This document shows positions 7,751 through 16,992 of a stretch of DNA of 64,000 bases, in pieces. The notes below the pieces were generated by a model, which saw nothing but the letters and a program-made list of their open reading frames with translations, was not told where the DNA came from and ran no database searches. The position numbers were made by a program, and so were the translations under genes. Numbering within the stretch: the stretch's first letter is position 1; each line of letters begins with the position of its first letter. The DNA is from Alteromonas sp. CI.11.F.A3 (GTDB lineage: Bacteria; Pseudomonadota; Gammaproteobacteria; Enterobacterales; Alteromonadaceae): NCBI RefSeq assembly GCF_032925565.1, contig NZ_CP136708.1:3038001-3102000 (forward strand). Direction: 5' to 3'.

Positions 7751-9859
7751 CTACGTCATTAATGACGTATGGCTCAAAAATCGTGCGGTGAATTCATCCT
7801 CTGATAAAGGTTTACACATGTAGTAACCTTGGCCATATTCACAGCCTAACTGTCTCAGCGAGTGAAACTGCAATTCGGTTTCAAGCCCCTCTGCCACCAA
7901 AATCATGTTTAGACAATTGGCAAGGCGAACAATAGCGGTAACGATATCGAGCGCCTGGGGTTCGTGATCCATATCTTTTACAAAAGAGCGGTCAATTTTA
8001 AGTACGTTTAAAGGAAACTGACGTAAGTAAGATAAACTTGAATAGCCAGTGCCAAAGTCATCTAGTGCTAGTGAAAGCCCCAATGAGGAAAGCGCGAGTA
8101 ACATTTTTCGCGTTTGGTCAAAATCGTCCATTAATGCAGATTCGGTTACCTCTAACTCTAACAGCCTTGGGTCGATGCCGGTCGAAACAATCACTTCCTC
8201 AACTTCTTTAGCAAAGCAAGGGTTCGCTATTTGCTGGGCAGATACATTAACTGCAATCACGAGCGGTTTATTTGCTTCAACACACTTAGCAATAAACTCA
8301 CAGCTTTTCACCAAAACTTGCTTACCTAGCCGATGAATTAACCCCGTTTCTTCAGACAATGGAATAAATTCATCAGGTGGGGTTATATTGCCATCTTCGT
8401 CAATGAGTCTCACAAGGCTTTCTGCGCCAACAACTTTGTTTAAATTCAAATCGTATTTAGGTTGGAAAAATACCGCCAAGTCGTTGCTATCAAGCGCGCT
8501 ACGAAGCTTTACTTCGGTCTCAACCCGCTTGCGCATGGCCAATTGGAGATCTTTTGAGAAGAAGCTGAATTTATCTTTACCTGTGGCTTTTGCGCGATAC
8601 ATAGCGGTGTCTGAGTGACGCATCATTTCTTCTGCACTAGAAGCATCTTGTGGATACAAGCTAATGCCAATACTCAAACTTAGTTGGTGATGCCGACCAT
8701 TAATATAAATGGGTTCTCTTGCACTTTGCAAGCAACTCATTGCCACCCCGTCGGCACTTAAACCACTACCTACATGGGTCAATAAACATGCAAACTCATC
8801 ACCGCCCACCCTTGCCAGTATTGCTGACGTACCACATGCTTGTTGAAGGCGTTTCGATATAGATAATATAATAGAGTCGCCGACTTTGTGTCCCAGCGCA
8901 TCGTTTAAATATTTAAAATTATCAATGTCTATAAGTAACAAAGCGACACTATACTGCGCTTTGTCGGTGCGATTAATAGACTGAACAATTCTGTCATGCA
9001 ATAGCACGCGATTAGGTAAGCCTGTAAGTTGATCGTGGTTAGTGACATGGGTCATTTGAACAGCCATTGCAACCGATTCAGACACGTCTTGGAACACTAC
9101 AACGGCCCCTCTAACATTGCCTTGCGCATCTAAAATTGGAGATGCCGTATCTTCTACCCTGCACTCTTTACCTTGCTTGCTCACTAACTTTACGTTAAAC
9201 GCCATTGCAACAGGTCGCTTAACCTTCATGGTGTATAACGCAGGGTTAATCATTGCCGTATTAGTCGTGGCGTCTCGCAACTCCATGATGTCATCAACCA
9301 TTCGCCCGCACGCTTCAAATTCGTTAAAGCCCGTTAAGCGCTGAGCAACCGGGTTTATAAACGTCACAATACCTTCTGCATCTGTGGCGATAACGCCATC
9401 AGCGATAGCATTAAGCGTAATGTTTAGCTGCTCTTTTTCCTCAAGAATTCTTTCGTTATAAATGGCTAGCTGTGACTTTTGACGTTGAATTAAAAGATGG
9501 TTTTTAACGCGCATTCGACAAATTTCTATATCGATAGGCTTCGCAATAAAATCGATAGCGCCCAATGCGAGTGCCTTTCGCTCATTTTCACTGTCGGTAA
9601 AAGATGTAACAAAAAGAATGGGGATTTCTCGTAAACCTAAATCCGCCTTCACCGCTCTGCAGATGTCGAAACCTGAGCGCTTGGGCATACTGATATCAAG
9701 AATAATTAAGTCGGGTTTGTGTATTTCGATAAGGTGAAGGGCTTCAACACTGTCATTGGTACTAATTACATTCGCTAAACTACTTATCGCTGATTCTAAA
9801 ATGATAATGTTGATGGGTTCGTCATCAACAATAAGTACCTTTTGCGCACGCATATCCAT
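7751..9859 (-). CDS. Response regulator with PAS, GGDEF and EAL domains
   Basis: 702 residues: receiver domain (1-125, acceptor D55), PAS domain (about 145-265), GGDEF domain (intact GGDEF at 352-356, no RxxD inhibitory site) and EAL domain. The EAL signature is ESLVR at 480 and the other catalytic elements are present (NVSAQQ, TESA, DDFGTGYSSL, KIDRSF, AEGLET, GQGYY). Both cyclase and phosphodiesterase activities therefore look possible. Receiver control implies it shares the phosphorelay with the neighbouring hybrid kinase and the divergent Hpt protein. ATG codons at 9859 and 9853 are both usable. Confidence 0.94.
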   Translation of the reverse strand: MDMRAQKVLIVDDEPINIIILESAISSLANVISTNDSVEALHLIEIHKPDLIILDISMPKRSGFDICRAVKADLGLREIPILFVTSFTDSENERKALALGAIDFIAKPIDIEICRMRVKNHLLIQRQKSQLAIYNERILEEKEQLNITLNAIADGVIATDAEGIVTFINPVAQRLTGFNEFEACGRMVDDIMELRDATTNTAMINPALYTMKVKRPVAMAFNVKLVSKQGKECRVEDTASPILDAQGNVRGAVVVFQDVSESVAMAVQMTHVTNHDQLTGLPNRVLLHDRIVQSINRTDKAQYSVALLLIDIDNFKYLNDALGHKVGDSIILSISKRLQQACGTSAILARVGGDEFACLLTHVGSGLSADGVAMSCLQSAREPIYINGRHHQLSLSIGISLYPQDASSAEEMMRHSDTAMYRAKATGKDKFSFFSKDLQLAMRKRVETEVKLRSALDSNDLAVFFQPKYDLNLNKVVGAESLVRLIDEDGNITPPDEFIPLSEETGLIHRLGKQVLVKSCEFIAKCVEANKPLVIAVNVSAQQIANPCFAKEVEEVIVSTGIDPRLLELEVTESALMDDFDQTRKMLLALSSLGLSLALDDFGTGYSSLSYLRQFPLNVLKIDRSFVKDMDHEPQALDIVTAIVRLANCLNMILVAEGLETELQFHSLRQLGCEYGQGYYMCKPLSEDEFTARFLSHTSLMT

Positions 9860-10184
9860 AGCAGTCCATTTTCCTATTTACATCTTTCTCTATTAAGTAT
9901 CGACCACACCATGCTTTTCGTTATTAGCCTTTAGTATATATTCGGCCACGCTTATGTAACTAAATTTGTATTGGAGTATTGAAGAGACGGGCTATCTACC
10001 AAACAAATGTTCAATACGTTCAATAGGTTCACCCTTTATATTAAAGGAAAACTTAATGCTGATTTCAATATAATATATTCAAACGTATTGCAAATATGTT
10101 CACAATTAAATTTTTTTAATATAAGGTTTCTTTAAGAAGTTAGTTACTGACATTTTTAATCGGCTCAACAGGCAATAGCATCTT
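9860..10184. other. Divergent intergenic region of the phosphorelay cluster
   Basis: 325 AT-rich bases between the divergent REC-PAS-GGDEF-EAL and Hpt genes; both promoters must lie here. The 9-mer CAATACGTT occurs at 10012-10020 and its inverse at 10082-10090, and an 8-bp tandem GTTCAATA lies at 10010-10026. These may be binding sites. No gene is seen. Confidence 0.5.
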
Positions 10185-10535
10185 ATGAACTTAGACACTA
10201 CATCGCTTTGGCAACATGAACAGGCGTTACAACGCTTAGCGGGAAATCACGCACTGTTGAAGCGCGTTGTTGAGATGTTTATTGAGCAAATAGACGAAAA
10301 ATATTTTACGCTTTCTACGGCGGCTTCAAATAAAGACCGAGAAGAAGTGCGCTTTAGTAGTCATGCTATTAAAGGTGTTTCAGGTGATGTGGGTGCTGAA
10401 ATGTTGCGCCAGAAAGCTTCACATATTGAAATATTATCGATGTCTGATGATTGGGAAAAGATTAACCTTGAGGTAAAGGCCTTAGGATCAGTCATTGATG
10501 CCACTAAATCTGAAATGGCAGCCGCCCACGCTTAA
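10185..10535 (+). CDS. Free-standing Hpt phosphotransfer protein
   Basis: A 116-residue helical protein with the Hpt signature SSHAIKGVSGDVG, in which H60 is the phosphorylation site. Hpt domains pass phosphate from the receiver domain of a hybrid kinase to a response regulator. It is encoded divergently from two c-di-GMP response regulators and a hybrid kinase that lacks its own Hpt, so it probably supplies the missing step. No strong ribosome site is visible before the ATG. Confidence 0.9.
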   Translation: MNLDTTSLWQHEQALQRLAGNHALLKRVVEMFIEQIDEKYFTLSTAASNKDREEVRFSSHAIKGVSGDVGAEMLRQKASHIEILSMSDDWEKINLEVKALGSVIDATKSEMAAAHA

Positions 10536-10561
10536 AGAAGAACGATGAGCGGCGTAACTGA

Positions 10562-11566
10562 TTAGCTCGTGAGTGAATGTATGTGAGCAATATAACGTTG
10601 CTTAATTTCATCCGGTAAAAAGCTAGCCTTGAAACTATTGATAGCAAGCTGCTTCACGTGATCTTCTGTTACAGGCAGTGCATCACACAGCGCAACATAA
10701 TTATCATTCAAAAACCCGCCAAAATACGTAGGGTCATCTGAATTCACCGTAACCATTAACCCCTCATCAAGAAGCGATAATATATTGTGCTTGGCTAAAT
10801 CATCTACCACACACAGCTTCAAATTACTTAATGGACACACGGTTAAAGGGATTTGATTGGCCTTAATGTAAGCCATCAATTTATCGTCTTCCTGGCACCG
10901 TACGCCATGGTCAATCCGGTCTACGTTCAGCAAGTCTAAGGCTTCCCAAATGTATTCTGGAGGTCCCTCTTCACCTGCATGAGCGACTATTTTAAACCCA
11001 AGCGCTCGCGCTTCTCGAAAAACCCGTTCAAATTTAGACGGAGGATGACCTAGTTCAGAACTGTCTAAACCAACCGCATCTATTACACTGTAATAAGGCT
11101 TGGCAGCTTCAAGTGTGGCAAAGGCGTCGCTTTCTGGTAAATGCCTTAAGAAAGACATGATTAAATAACTAGAAATACCATACTGCTTTTGTGCATCTTT
11201 CATAGCCCGCAAAAAACCGGGCATGAATACATCAAATCCTATACCTCTTGCGGTATGGGTTTGTGGGTCAAACATGATTTCGGTGTGAACCACATTGTCT
11301 TCATGACAGCGGGTGAAATACGCCCACATTAAGGCGTAAAAATCATCTTCGTCAATGAGCACGCCCGCACCCGCGTAATATATATCAAGGAAACTTTGAA
11401 GATTAGTAAATTGATAGGCGGCAGCTATCTCTTCAATGCTTTTATATGGCAACGTGATACTATGTTTACTTGCCAGGTGCCACATAAGCTCAGGTGTTAG
11501 GCTGCCTTCTATATGTAAGTGCAGTTCAGCCTTCGGGAGTTTTTGAATTATTGTTGATAGCGACAT
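10562..11566 (-). CDS. Adenine deaminase (adenosine deaminase family)
   Basis: 334 residues of the metal-dependent adenosine/AMP deaminase family. The metal-binding HLHIEGS (H16, H18), [23 protein letters not shown] and [11 protein letters not shown] are present. GHPPSKF and PLSNLKLCV closely resemble the adenine deaminases of Pseudomonas rather than true adenosine deaminases, so the likely reaction is adenine to hypoxanthine plus ammonia. This feeds the xanthine dehydrogenase operon at 15529. It is divergent from a purine permease at 11856 and converges on the Hpt gene. An adenosine deaminase activity is the main alternative. Confidence 0.9.
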   Translation of the reverse strand: MSLSTIIQKLPKAELHLHIEGSLTPELMWHLASKHSITLPYKSIEEIAAAYQFTNLQSFLDIYYAGAGVLIDEDDFYALMWAYFTRCHEDNVVHTEIMFDPQTHTARGIGFDVFMPGFLRAMKDAQKQYGISSYLIMSFLRHLPESDAFATLEAAKPYYSVIDAVGLDSSELGHPPSKFERVFREARALGFKIVAHAGEEGPPEYIWEALDLLNVDRIDHGVRCQEDDKLMAYIKANQIPLTVCPLSNLKLCVVDDLAKHNILSLLDEGLMVTVNSDDPTYFGGFLNDNYVALCDALPVTEDHVKQLAINSFKASFLPDEIKQRYIAHIHSLTS

Positions 11567-11780
11567 GGCCCCTCACAGTTAGAAGTGCACCACATTGATG
11601 CAATCTGCATCTTAAATAGTGCACAATTTCTTTTCTAGCGTTGATTTAGTCAGGCGTTGTTATAACGCTTCCGAAGTGAAATACAGGGTTTTTAAAACCT
11701 TTATTAGTTAATTTCACTGGCGTACCACTGACTTTGCGTATTCTGGCTATGATTACCGTAGCACAAAACGCACCAACAAA

Positions 11781-11796
11781 CTGACTAAGTGGTCAA
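11781..11796. promoter_or_regulatory. RutR-like operator upstream of the purine permease
   Basis: CTGACTAAGTGGTCAA matches TTGACCAnnTGGTCAA at 12 of 14 fixed positions, with an intact right half TGGTCAA. It lies 60 bp before the permease start, in the region shared with the divergent adenine deaminase gene. Confidence 0.55.
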
Positions 11797-11855
11797 GTTT
11801 TTGCTTCATGCAATATCAAATAATGATAAATGACTCAACGCATAGAGAAATCTAC

Positions 11856-13187
11856 ATGTCTAATAACGTATTAGATCGCCTGTTTAAGCTTCAGGCGAAT
11901 GGAACCACAATAAAAACAGAAGTGGTAGCGGGGCTAACGACTTTCGCCGCCATGTCGTACATCTTAGTGGTAAATCCAGGGATCCTTGGATTAAGTGGAA
12001 TGCCTATCGAAGGGTTGATCACGGTTACCGCGCTAGCTGCCTGTTTAGGTACGTTATTGATGGCGTTTATGACTAACTACCCTATCGCGCTTGCGCCTGG
12101 TATGGGTTTAAACGCCTTCTTTGCGTTTACCATTTGCTTATCTAGAGAAATTCCGTGGGAAGCCGCGCTTGGGATAGTATTCTGGAACGGTATTCTCTTC
12201 TTAATTCTGTCCTTAACTGGGATAAGGACTAAAATTGCCGAGTCGATTCCCCCCGCCCTCAAAATTGGAGTGCAATGCGGTATAGGGTTATTCATTGCCT
12301 TTCTTGGACTTAAAAATGCAGGCTTGGTTGTTGATCACCCCGCTACCTTTGTGAGTCTTGGTGATTTATCTGACCCTGCTGTGATGCTGGCGCTACTAGG
12401 CATTATTTTTACTATTGTGATGGTAATGAAGAGGGTGACTGGCGGCATTCTAATTTCTATTGTACTGATTACTGTTATTGGTGCCTTTGTACCGACAGAA
12501 AATGGCATGCTAACATCTTCGCCAGAAGCGATTATCGGGTTGCCCGAGCCTATTTCAAGTACCTTTATGGCAATGGACTTCTGGTATCCCATTGACCATA
12601 TTGCCGAAACTTGGGACCTAATATTCGCCCTTATGTTCGTGAATATGTTTGACACCATCGGCACCTTAATTGGGGTTTCCCGCCGTGCGAACCTGCTAGA
12701 TGAAAATGGAAAGCTTCCTAAAATTGGCCCTGCTATGACTGCAGATGCTTCTGCCAGTGTAGTGGGTGCTTTCATTGGTACATCACCGGTCACCAGCTAT
12801 GTAGAGTCTGCTACTGGGGCATCTGCTGGGGGTAGAACAGGATTAACCGCGGTGGTCGTTGCTTTGTGCTTTGTACTAGCGTTGTTTCTAACACCCTTAA
12901 TGAAAGTTATCCCATTGATGGCAACGACCCCAGCCCTCATTATGGTGGGCATATTAATGATGGAAGCCATTCGCCAAATAGATTTCGACGATTTAGGTGC
13001 GCTTGCTACCGCAACAGTTGCGCTAATAGCCATGCCCCTCACCTTTAGTATTAGTGAAGGTATTGCACTTGGCTTTATTACCTATGTGGGTATTAAGATG
13101 GGTACAGGGAAATTCAGAGAAGTGAGCGGGTTAACCTACGCACTGGCGGGTGTGTTTATACTGCGCTATATATTTGACCTAAAATAG
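11856..13187 (+). CDS. AzgA/PbuG-type adenine/guanine/hypoxanthine permease
   Basis: About 443 residues with some 12 membrane segments. Family features include TEVVAGLTTFAAMSYILVVN near the N-terminus, APGMGLNAFFAF, FVNMFDTIGTLIGVS and GTSPVTSYVESATGASAGGR, typical of the AzgA-like purine permeases. It imports adenine, guanine or hypoxanthine with protons. The ATG at 11856 (MSNNVLDRLF) is preferred: it has AGAGAAA upstream and matches the family start, whereas the in-frame ATG at 11808 has no ribosome site. A RutR-like operator lies 60 bp upstream. Confidence 0.93.
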   Translation: MSNNVLDRLFKLQANGTTIKTEVVAGLTTFAAMSYILVVNPGILGLSGMPIEGLITVTALAACLGTLLMAFMTNYPIALAPGMGLNAFFAFTICLSREIPWEAALGIVFWNGILFLILSLTGIRTKIAESIPPALKIGVQCGIGLFIAFLGLKNAGLVVDHPATFVSLGDLSDPAVMLALLGIIFTIVMVMKRVTGGILISIVLITVIGAFVPTENGMLTSSPEAIIGLPEPISSTFMAMDFWYPIDHIAETWDLIFALMFVNMFDTIGTLIGVSRRANLLDENGKLPKIGPAMTADASASVVGAFIGTSPVTSYVESATGASAGGRTGLTAVVVALCFVLALFLTPLMKVIPLMATTPALIMVGILMMEAIRQIDFDDLGALATATVALIAMPLTFSISEGIALGFITYVGIKMGTGKFREVSGLTYALAGVFILRYIFDLK

Positions 13188-13214
13188 TAAACACAGCCCT
13201 ATGCTTAACATATA

Positions 13215-13249
13215 AAAAAACGGTGAAGATAATCTTCACCGTTTTTTTA
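13215..13249. terminator. Bidirectional rho-independent terminator
   Basis: An A-run, a 9-bp stem (CGGTGAAGA with TCTTCACCG) and a T-run, placed between the convergent permease and lipoprotein genes. Confidence 0.9.
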
Positions 13250-13272
13250 TGCTTAACCTAAACTCATTGACC

Positions 13273-13299
13273 TATCTAAATTATCTAAATTATCTAAAC
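13273..13299. repeat. 9-bp tandem repeat, three copies
   Basis: TATCTAAAT occurs at 13273 and 13282, with a third copy ending in C at 13291. Noncoding, just downstream of the terminator. Confidence 0.8.
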
Positions 13300-13333
13300 T
13301 GCTTAGGCTATACGTAGATTGAACTTGCTAATC

Positions 13334-13591
13334 CTACTCTAAACCATCGTAACTAAAGGTAACGGCTTTATCGCCCATAAAGACTATCTTTACGTGCTTC
13401 GCTTCTTCGTTACCCCAAACGCACGACACTGCGCCCATAGTTTTTGCGCAATTATCTGCAGCCCCTATCACTGATGACACTTCATCTTGTGACATACCCA
13501 TTTTTAGTTTGTCGTAGTTTTCTTTATTTAGCTTCGAACAGCCCGTTAACACGAGTGCTGTTAATAAACATAAGGCAATTTTTGCTTTCAT
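13334..13591 (-). CDS. Small lipoprotein, DUF3862/SmpA-like
   Basis: 85 residues with a lipoprotein signal peptide (lipobox LTGC, Cys18). The mature part (KLKMGMSQDEVSSVIG, two cysteines CAKTMGAVSCVW, then a beta-rich end) resembles the BamE/SmpA-like small lipoproteins of the DUF3862 type. Its role is unknown. It lies 51 bp after puuE on the same strand but has no evident link to purine use. Confidence 0.82.
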   Translation of the reverse strand: MKAKIALCLLTALVLTGCSKLNKENYDKLKMGMSQDEVSSVIGAADNCAKTMGAVSCVWGNEEAKHVKIVFMGDKAVTFSYDGLE

Positions 13592-13642
13592 TTTTATATC
13601 TCCAGTTTATATAGCGTAGCTTACTTCTTATAGCTTTACACT

Positions 13643-14569
13643 TTACTGAGATTTTTCAACCATTGGATGTTCGGCTAACCAATGTCGAGCAATGTCTTCA
13701 CGGGTAGCAAGCCACACTTTATCGTGAGATTTCACATATTCGATGAAACGTTTCAACGCCGCCATTCTTGCCGGACGCCCTAAAATACGGCAATGCATGC
13801 CTATTGATAACATTTTAGGTGCTTCGCTGCCCTCTTCGTACAACACATCAAAGGCGTCTTTTAAATACTGGAAGAACTGCTCGCCACTATTGAAACCTTG
13901 TGGTGCAGCAAAGCGCATATCATTGGTGTCTAGGGTGTAGGGCACCATTAATAGGGGTTTACTGTAATGGTTATCAAAATAGGGTAAATCATCGGCATAA
14001 GAATCGGCGCAGTAGAGAATGTCTTCGCGCTCAGCAATAAGTTTGAGCGTATTAGGACTGGTTCGCCCTGTATACCAGCCAACGGGTTTCTTGCCGGTGA
14101 GTTGCTCATGCAAATTAATAGCGTCGTCGATTTCTTTGCGTTCAGTGTCTTCATCCATGTCTTGATAATGAACCCACCGCATAGCATGACTTGCTATTTC
14201 CCATTTAGCATCTAACATAGCCTGCACCGCATCGGGGTGACGCTGCATGGCCATAGTGACGCCAAAAACCGTTACGGGAATATTGTAGCTGGTAAGCAAC
14301 CTATGAAGTCGCCAAAACCCGGCTCGACTGCCGTATTCGTAAATAGATTCCATACTAAGGTGTCTATCATTGAATGCTTGAGCACCGATGATTTCAGACA
14401 AAAACGTTTCTGAGTGCTCATCGCCATGAAGCACGCAGTTTTCGCCGCCTTCTTCATAATTTAATACAAACTGGAGGGCAATTTTAGCGCCGTTCGGCCA
14501 GTTTGCTTTAGGTACATCAGCCCCGTAACCGATAAGATCGCGAGGGTAAGCGTGGGAGTTATTCGACAT
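13643..14569 (-). CDS. puuE: Allantoinase PuuE
   Basis: 308 residues of the polysaccharide-deacetylase (NodB-fold) type of allantoinase, not the amidohydrolase type. The N-terminal YPRDLIGYGADVPKANWPNG, then FVLNYEEGGENC and LHGD, are characteristic of PuuE. It opens allantoin to allantoate, the last purine step encoded here; no allantoate hydrolase is in the window. The ATG at 14569 (MSNNSHAYPRD) is chosen because the family begins there and GAGAA precedes it. It overlaps the end of the regulator gene by 11 bp, so the two are translationally coupled. Confidence 0.94.
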   Translation of the reverse strand: MSNNSHAYPRDLIGYGADVPKANWPNGAKIALQFVLNYEEGGENCVLHGDEHSETFLSEIIGAQAFNDRHLSMESIYEYGSRAGFWRLHRLLTSYNIPVTVFGVTMAMQRHPDAVQAMLDAKWEIASHAMRWVHYQDMDEDTERKEIDDAINLHEQLTGKKPVGWYTGRTSPNTLKLIAEREDILYCADSYADDLPYFDNHYSKPLLMVPYTLDTNDMRFAAPQGFNSGEQFFQYLKDAFDVLYEEGSEAPKMLSIGMHCRILGRPARMAALKRFIEYVKSHDKVWLATREDIARHWLAEHPMVEKSQ

Positions 14570-15218
14570 CAATATTCTCAATATAACGACTTGGCACAGG
14601 CAGATTGCAGCCACCTAGCACTAATTGAATTAACTGGCGTGTGGCCGTTTCAAAATCGGCCTTAATCATTTTACGACCACGAAGACGGGTAATTTGAGCA
14701 GAGAAATCTGCATAATGCTGGGTGCTGGCCCAAATGGTATAAAGCAAATATTCGCCATCAAGCTGGGGGAGTTTACCGACTTCAATCCACTGATCGATAA
14801 GTGCTAAGCGCCCTTCCATCCATTTGGCATGTTCTTCATCAAAATAACCGGTTAAGTTCTGCGCACCGTTAATAATTTCCATCGCAAATATTTTAGAAGC
14901 TTGGGGATGGGTGCGAGATACTTCCATTTTTTCTGTGATGTACGCCGCTAACACTTCAGCGGGATCGTCTTCTACGGTAGCTCTATCGAAGTGGGAGTTC
15001 CATAAAGACAGTGTTTCTTCTAACACTGCCACATACAATTCTTGCTTCGTTTTAAAATAATAAAGCACATTGGTTTTTGGCAGGTTCGCTTCATCGGCAA
15101 TTTTTTGAACCGCCGTACCTTTGAAGCCGAACTGGGCGAAACATTTTTCAGCTGCTTGCAGTATGTTTCTTTTGTTTGTGGCGCCGACTCCTGCGTCCGT
15201 GTCTCTTAATTTGGTCAT
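14559..15218 (-). CDS. RutR-family TetR transcriptional regulator
   Basis: 219 residues: an N-terminal TetR helix-turn-helix (about 15-62, with TNVLYYF as in RutR) and a ligand domain. The stretches MEVSRTHPQASKIFAMEI and IWASTQHYADFSAQI closely match E. coli RutR, which binds uracil and TTGACCAnnTGGTCAA. Near matches to this operator lie upstream of xdhA, of the purine permease and of the TonB receptor. Here the regulon looks purine-related, so the effector may be a purine or ureide. It is divergent from xdhA and coupled to puuE by an 11-bp overlap. Confidence 0.92.
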   Translation of the reverse strand: MTKLRDTDAGVGATNKRNILQAAEKCFAQFGFKGTAVQKIADEANLPKTNVLYYFKTKQELYVAVLEETLSLWNSHFDRATVEDDPAEVLAAYITEKMEVSRTHPQASKIFAMEIINGAQNLTGYFDEEHAKWMEGRLALIDQWIEVGKLPQLDGEYLLYTIWASTQHYADFSAQITRLRGRKMIKADFETATRQLIQLVLGGCNLPVPSRYIENIDVE

Positions 15219-15528
15219 CGTTATTATTTTATCCTTTACTACACATCTGGCATCCGTTTGTATTACGTTATCACGGTTTTAGCGTAAAACAGAAAACGTA
15301 AACATTGTACCGTTACCTCAACTGAACATTGTGTTCTCTATATTCAACCTTGCATGATTCTTGCCTGTATTACATCAACAAGTATGCAGCTTTGCTTACC
15401 AGATTAGGGGCTATTCTCAAAGGAAGCCTTTTTTTTAAAGCAATTTTTTGACCAAATGGTCTACTTTTCTTTCAAGAATACCGCTATATTAATGGATATA
15501 TCAATGAAAATAGTTATGAGGTGCGGGT
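15219..15528. other. Divergent control region of regulator-puuE and xdh operon
   Basis: 310 bases holding both promoters. A RutR-like operator lies at 15448-15463, 66 bp before xdhA. A clear pair of sigma-70 hexamers was not found for either direction. No other gene is visible. Confidence 0.6.
15448..15463. promoter_or_regulatory. RutR-like operator upstream of xdhA
   Basis: TTGACCAAATGGTCTA matches the RutR consensus at 13 of 14 fixed positions, the best of the three sites in this window. It sits in the divergent region next to the RutR-family gene, so it may control both the xdh operon and the regulator itself. Confidence 0.75.
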
Positions 15529-16992
15529 ATGATTCGCTTTCTTATTAATCAACAACTCGTTGAGCTGGACGATACCCGGGCTGACCTAACGTTACTCCAA
15601 TTCTTACGCGAGCACAGAAAACTTACGGGCACAAAAGAAGGGTGCGCCGCTGGCGATTGCGGCGCATGTACCGTTGTAATTGCAGAGCCAACGCCACAGT
15701 TTGATGAGTTACATTACCGTACGGTAAACAGTTGTATTACCTTAATGTCTGCTGTGCACGGCAAGCAACTTATTGCGGTAGAACATTTAGCTCAAGACAA
15801 TACATTACACCCTGTACAACAAGCACTTATCGACTTTCATGGGTCACAGTGCGGCTTTTGCACGCCAGGGTTTATTATGTCTATGTTCGCTTTATATCAT
15901 CAAGAAGGTACGCCCAATCGCGATGATGTTTTGCATGCACTATCGGGCAACCTTTGCCGCTGTACCGGCTATCGTCCGATTATTGATGCTGCACTATCCG
16001 TGTGTGGAAACACACCTGATGACACATTTGCGCGTAATGAAGCCGATACCTTGAGCGCGTTGAAGCAACTCACCGGTACGCCTTTAATTGGTACTAATAA
16101 TTTGCTTGTGCCAGATTCCCGCACTGCATTAGCTGATGCCATCGCACAGCACCCAGATGCACTCTTAGTGGCAGGCAGCACCGATTTAAGCTTGATGTTT
16201 ACTCAACAACTTAAAGATGTGAGCACGTTAATCAGTTTAAGCGGCGTAAAATCTTTAAAAGGATGCACTGCAAACGAACATTCGATCACCTTTGGTGCAG
16301 CCACACCACTAAGTGATTTAACACAGCCGTTATTAGCGCACTTTCCTCAGTTGGCTGAGTTGATTACCCGCTTTGCTTCATTGCCTATTCGCAACCAAGC
16401 CACCCTAGGCGGCAATGTTGCTAACGCTTCACCAATAGGTGATATGCCGCCGGTATTGCTTGCCTTGAACGCGGTATTGCATATTGATAATGGAACAGAC
16501 ACTCGCGCTGTACCTGTGAATTCGTTTTTTACTGGCTATCGCCAAACGGCGCTACAAAAAGGCGAATGGCTATCTGCCATCGAAATTCCTTACCTAACGG
16601 CCAATGAATTAGTGGCTGCGTACAAAATTTCAAAACGCATGGAAGATGATATTTCTGCCGTGTGTGCCGTGTTCAAGGTAACCTTAAATGACGGCAAAGT
16701 GGAAAATGTTAGCACTGGGTTTGGCGGTGTTGCCGCAACCCCTGCTAGCTGCAATGCATTAAATAGCGCACTAAATGGCAAACAGTGGGCTAGTAGCGAA
16801 TGCTTAAGTATTGGTAAGCAGATTTTGAGCGAAGCTTTCTCCCCTATTGATGATGTGCGCGCGAGCGCGGAATATCGTAAAACGGTACTGGCTAATTTGT
16901 GGCATCGGTTTTGGCTAGAGCATCAAAACGCTAGCCAAACTGGCGGTCACACAAGTAACAAAATTGAAACTCGGGTGGTGCAACATGCGTAA
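15529..16992 (+). CDS. xdhA: Xanthine dehydrogenase small subunit XdhA (2Fe-2S and FAD)
   Basis: 487 residues. The N-terminal part carries eight cysteines for two [2Fe-2S] clusters (C39, C44, C47, C69, C108, C111, C143, C145). The C-terminal half is the FAD domain (AGSTDLSLM, NQATLGGNVANASPIGDMPP). With XdhB it oxidises hypoxanthine to xanthine and xanthine to urate, passing electrons from the molybdenum site to FAD. First gene of a tight operon running to 23626; the stop overlaps xdhB by 8 bp. Confidence 0.96.
   Translation: MIRFLINQQLVELDDTRADLTLLQFLREHRKLTGTKEGCAAGDCGACTVVIAEPTPQFDELHYRTVNSCITLMSAVHGKQLIAVEHLAQDNTLHPVQQALIDFHGSQCGFCTPGFIMSMFALYHQEGTPNRDDVLHALSGNLCRCTGYRPIIDAALSVCGNTPDDTFARNEADTLSALKQLTGTPLIGTNNLLVPDSRTALADAIAQHPDALLVAGSTDLSLMFTQQLKDVSTLISLSGVKSLKGCTANEHSITFGAATPLSDLTQPLLAHFPQLAELITRFASLPIRNQATLGGNVANASPIGDMPPVLLALNAVLHIDNGTDTRAVPVNSFFTGYRQTALQKGEWLSAIEIPYLTANELVAAYKISKRMEDDISAVCAVFKVTLNDGKVENVSTGFGGVAATPASCNALNSALNGKQWASSECLSIGKQILSEAFSPIDDVRASAEYRKTVLANLWHRFWLEHQNASQTGGHTSNKIETRVVQHA

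Noticed and set aside
11808..11855. N-terminal extension of the purine permease from the upstream ATG
   Set aside because: No ribosome site, and the extra 16 residues do not match the family start.
12335..12793. A 152-codon minus-strand frame inside the purine permease gene
   Set aside because: It is the complement of a well supported membrane protein and has no independent features.
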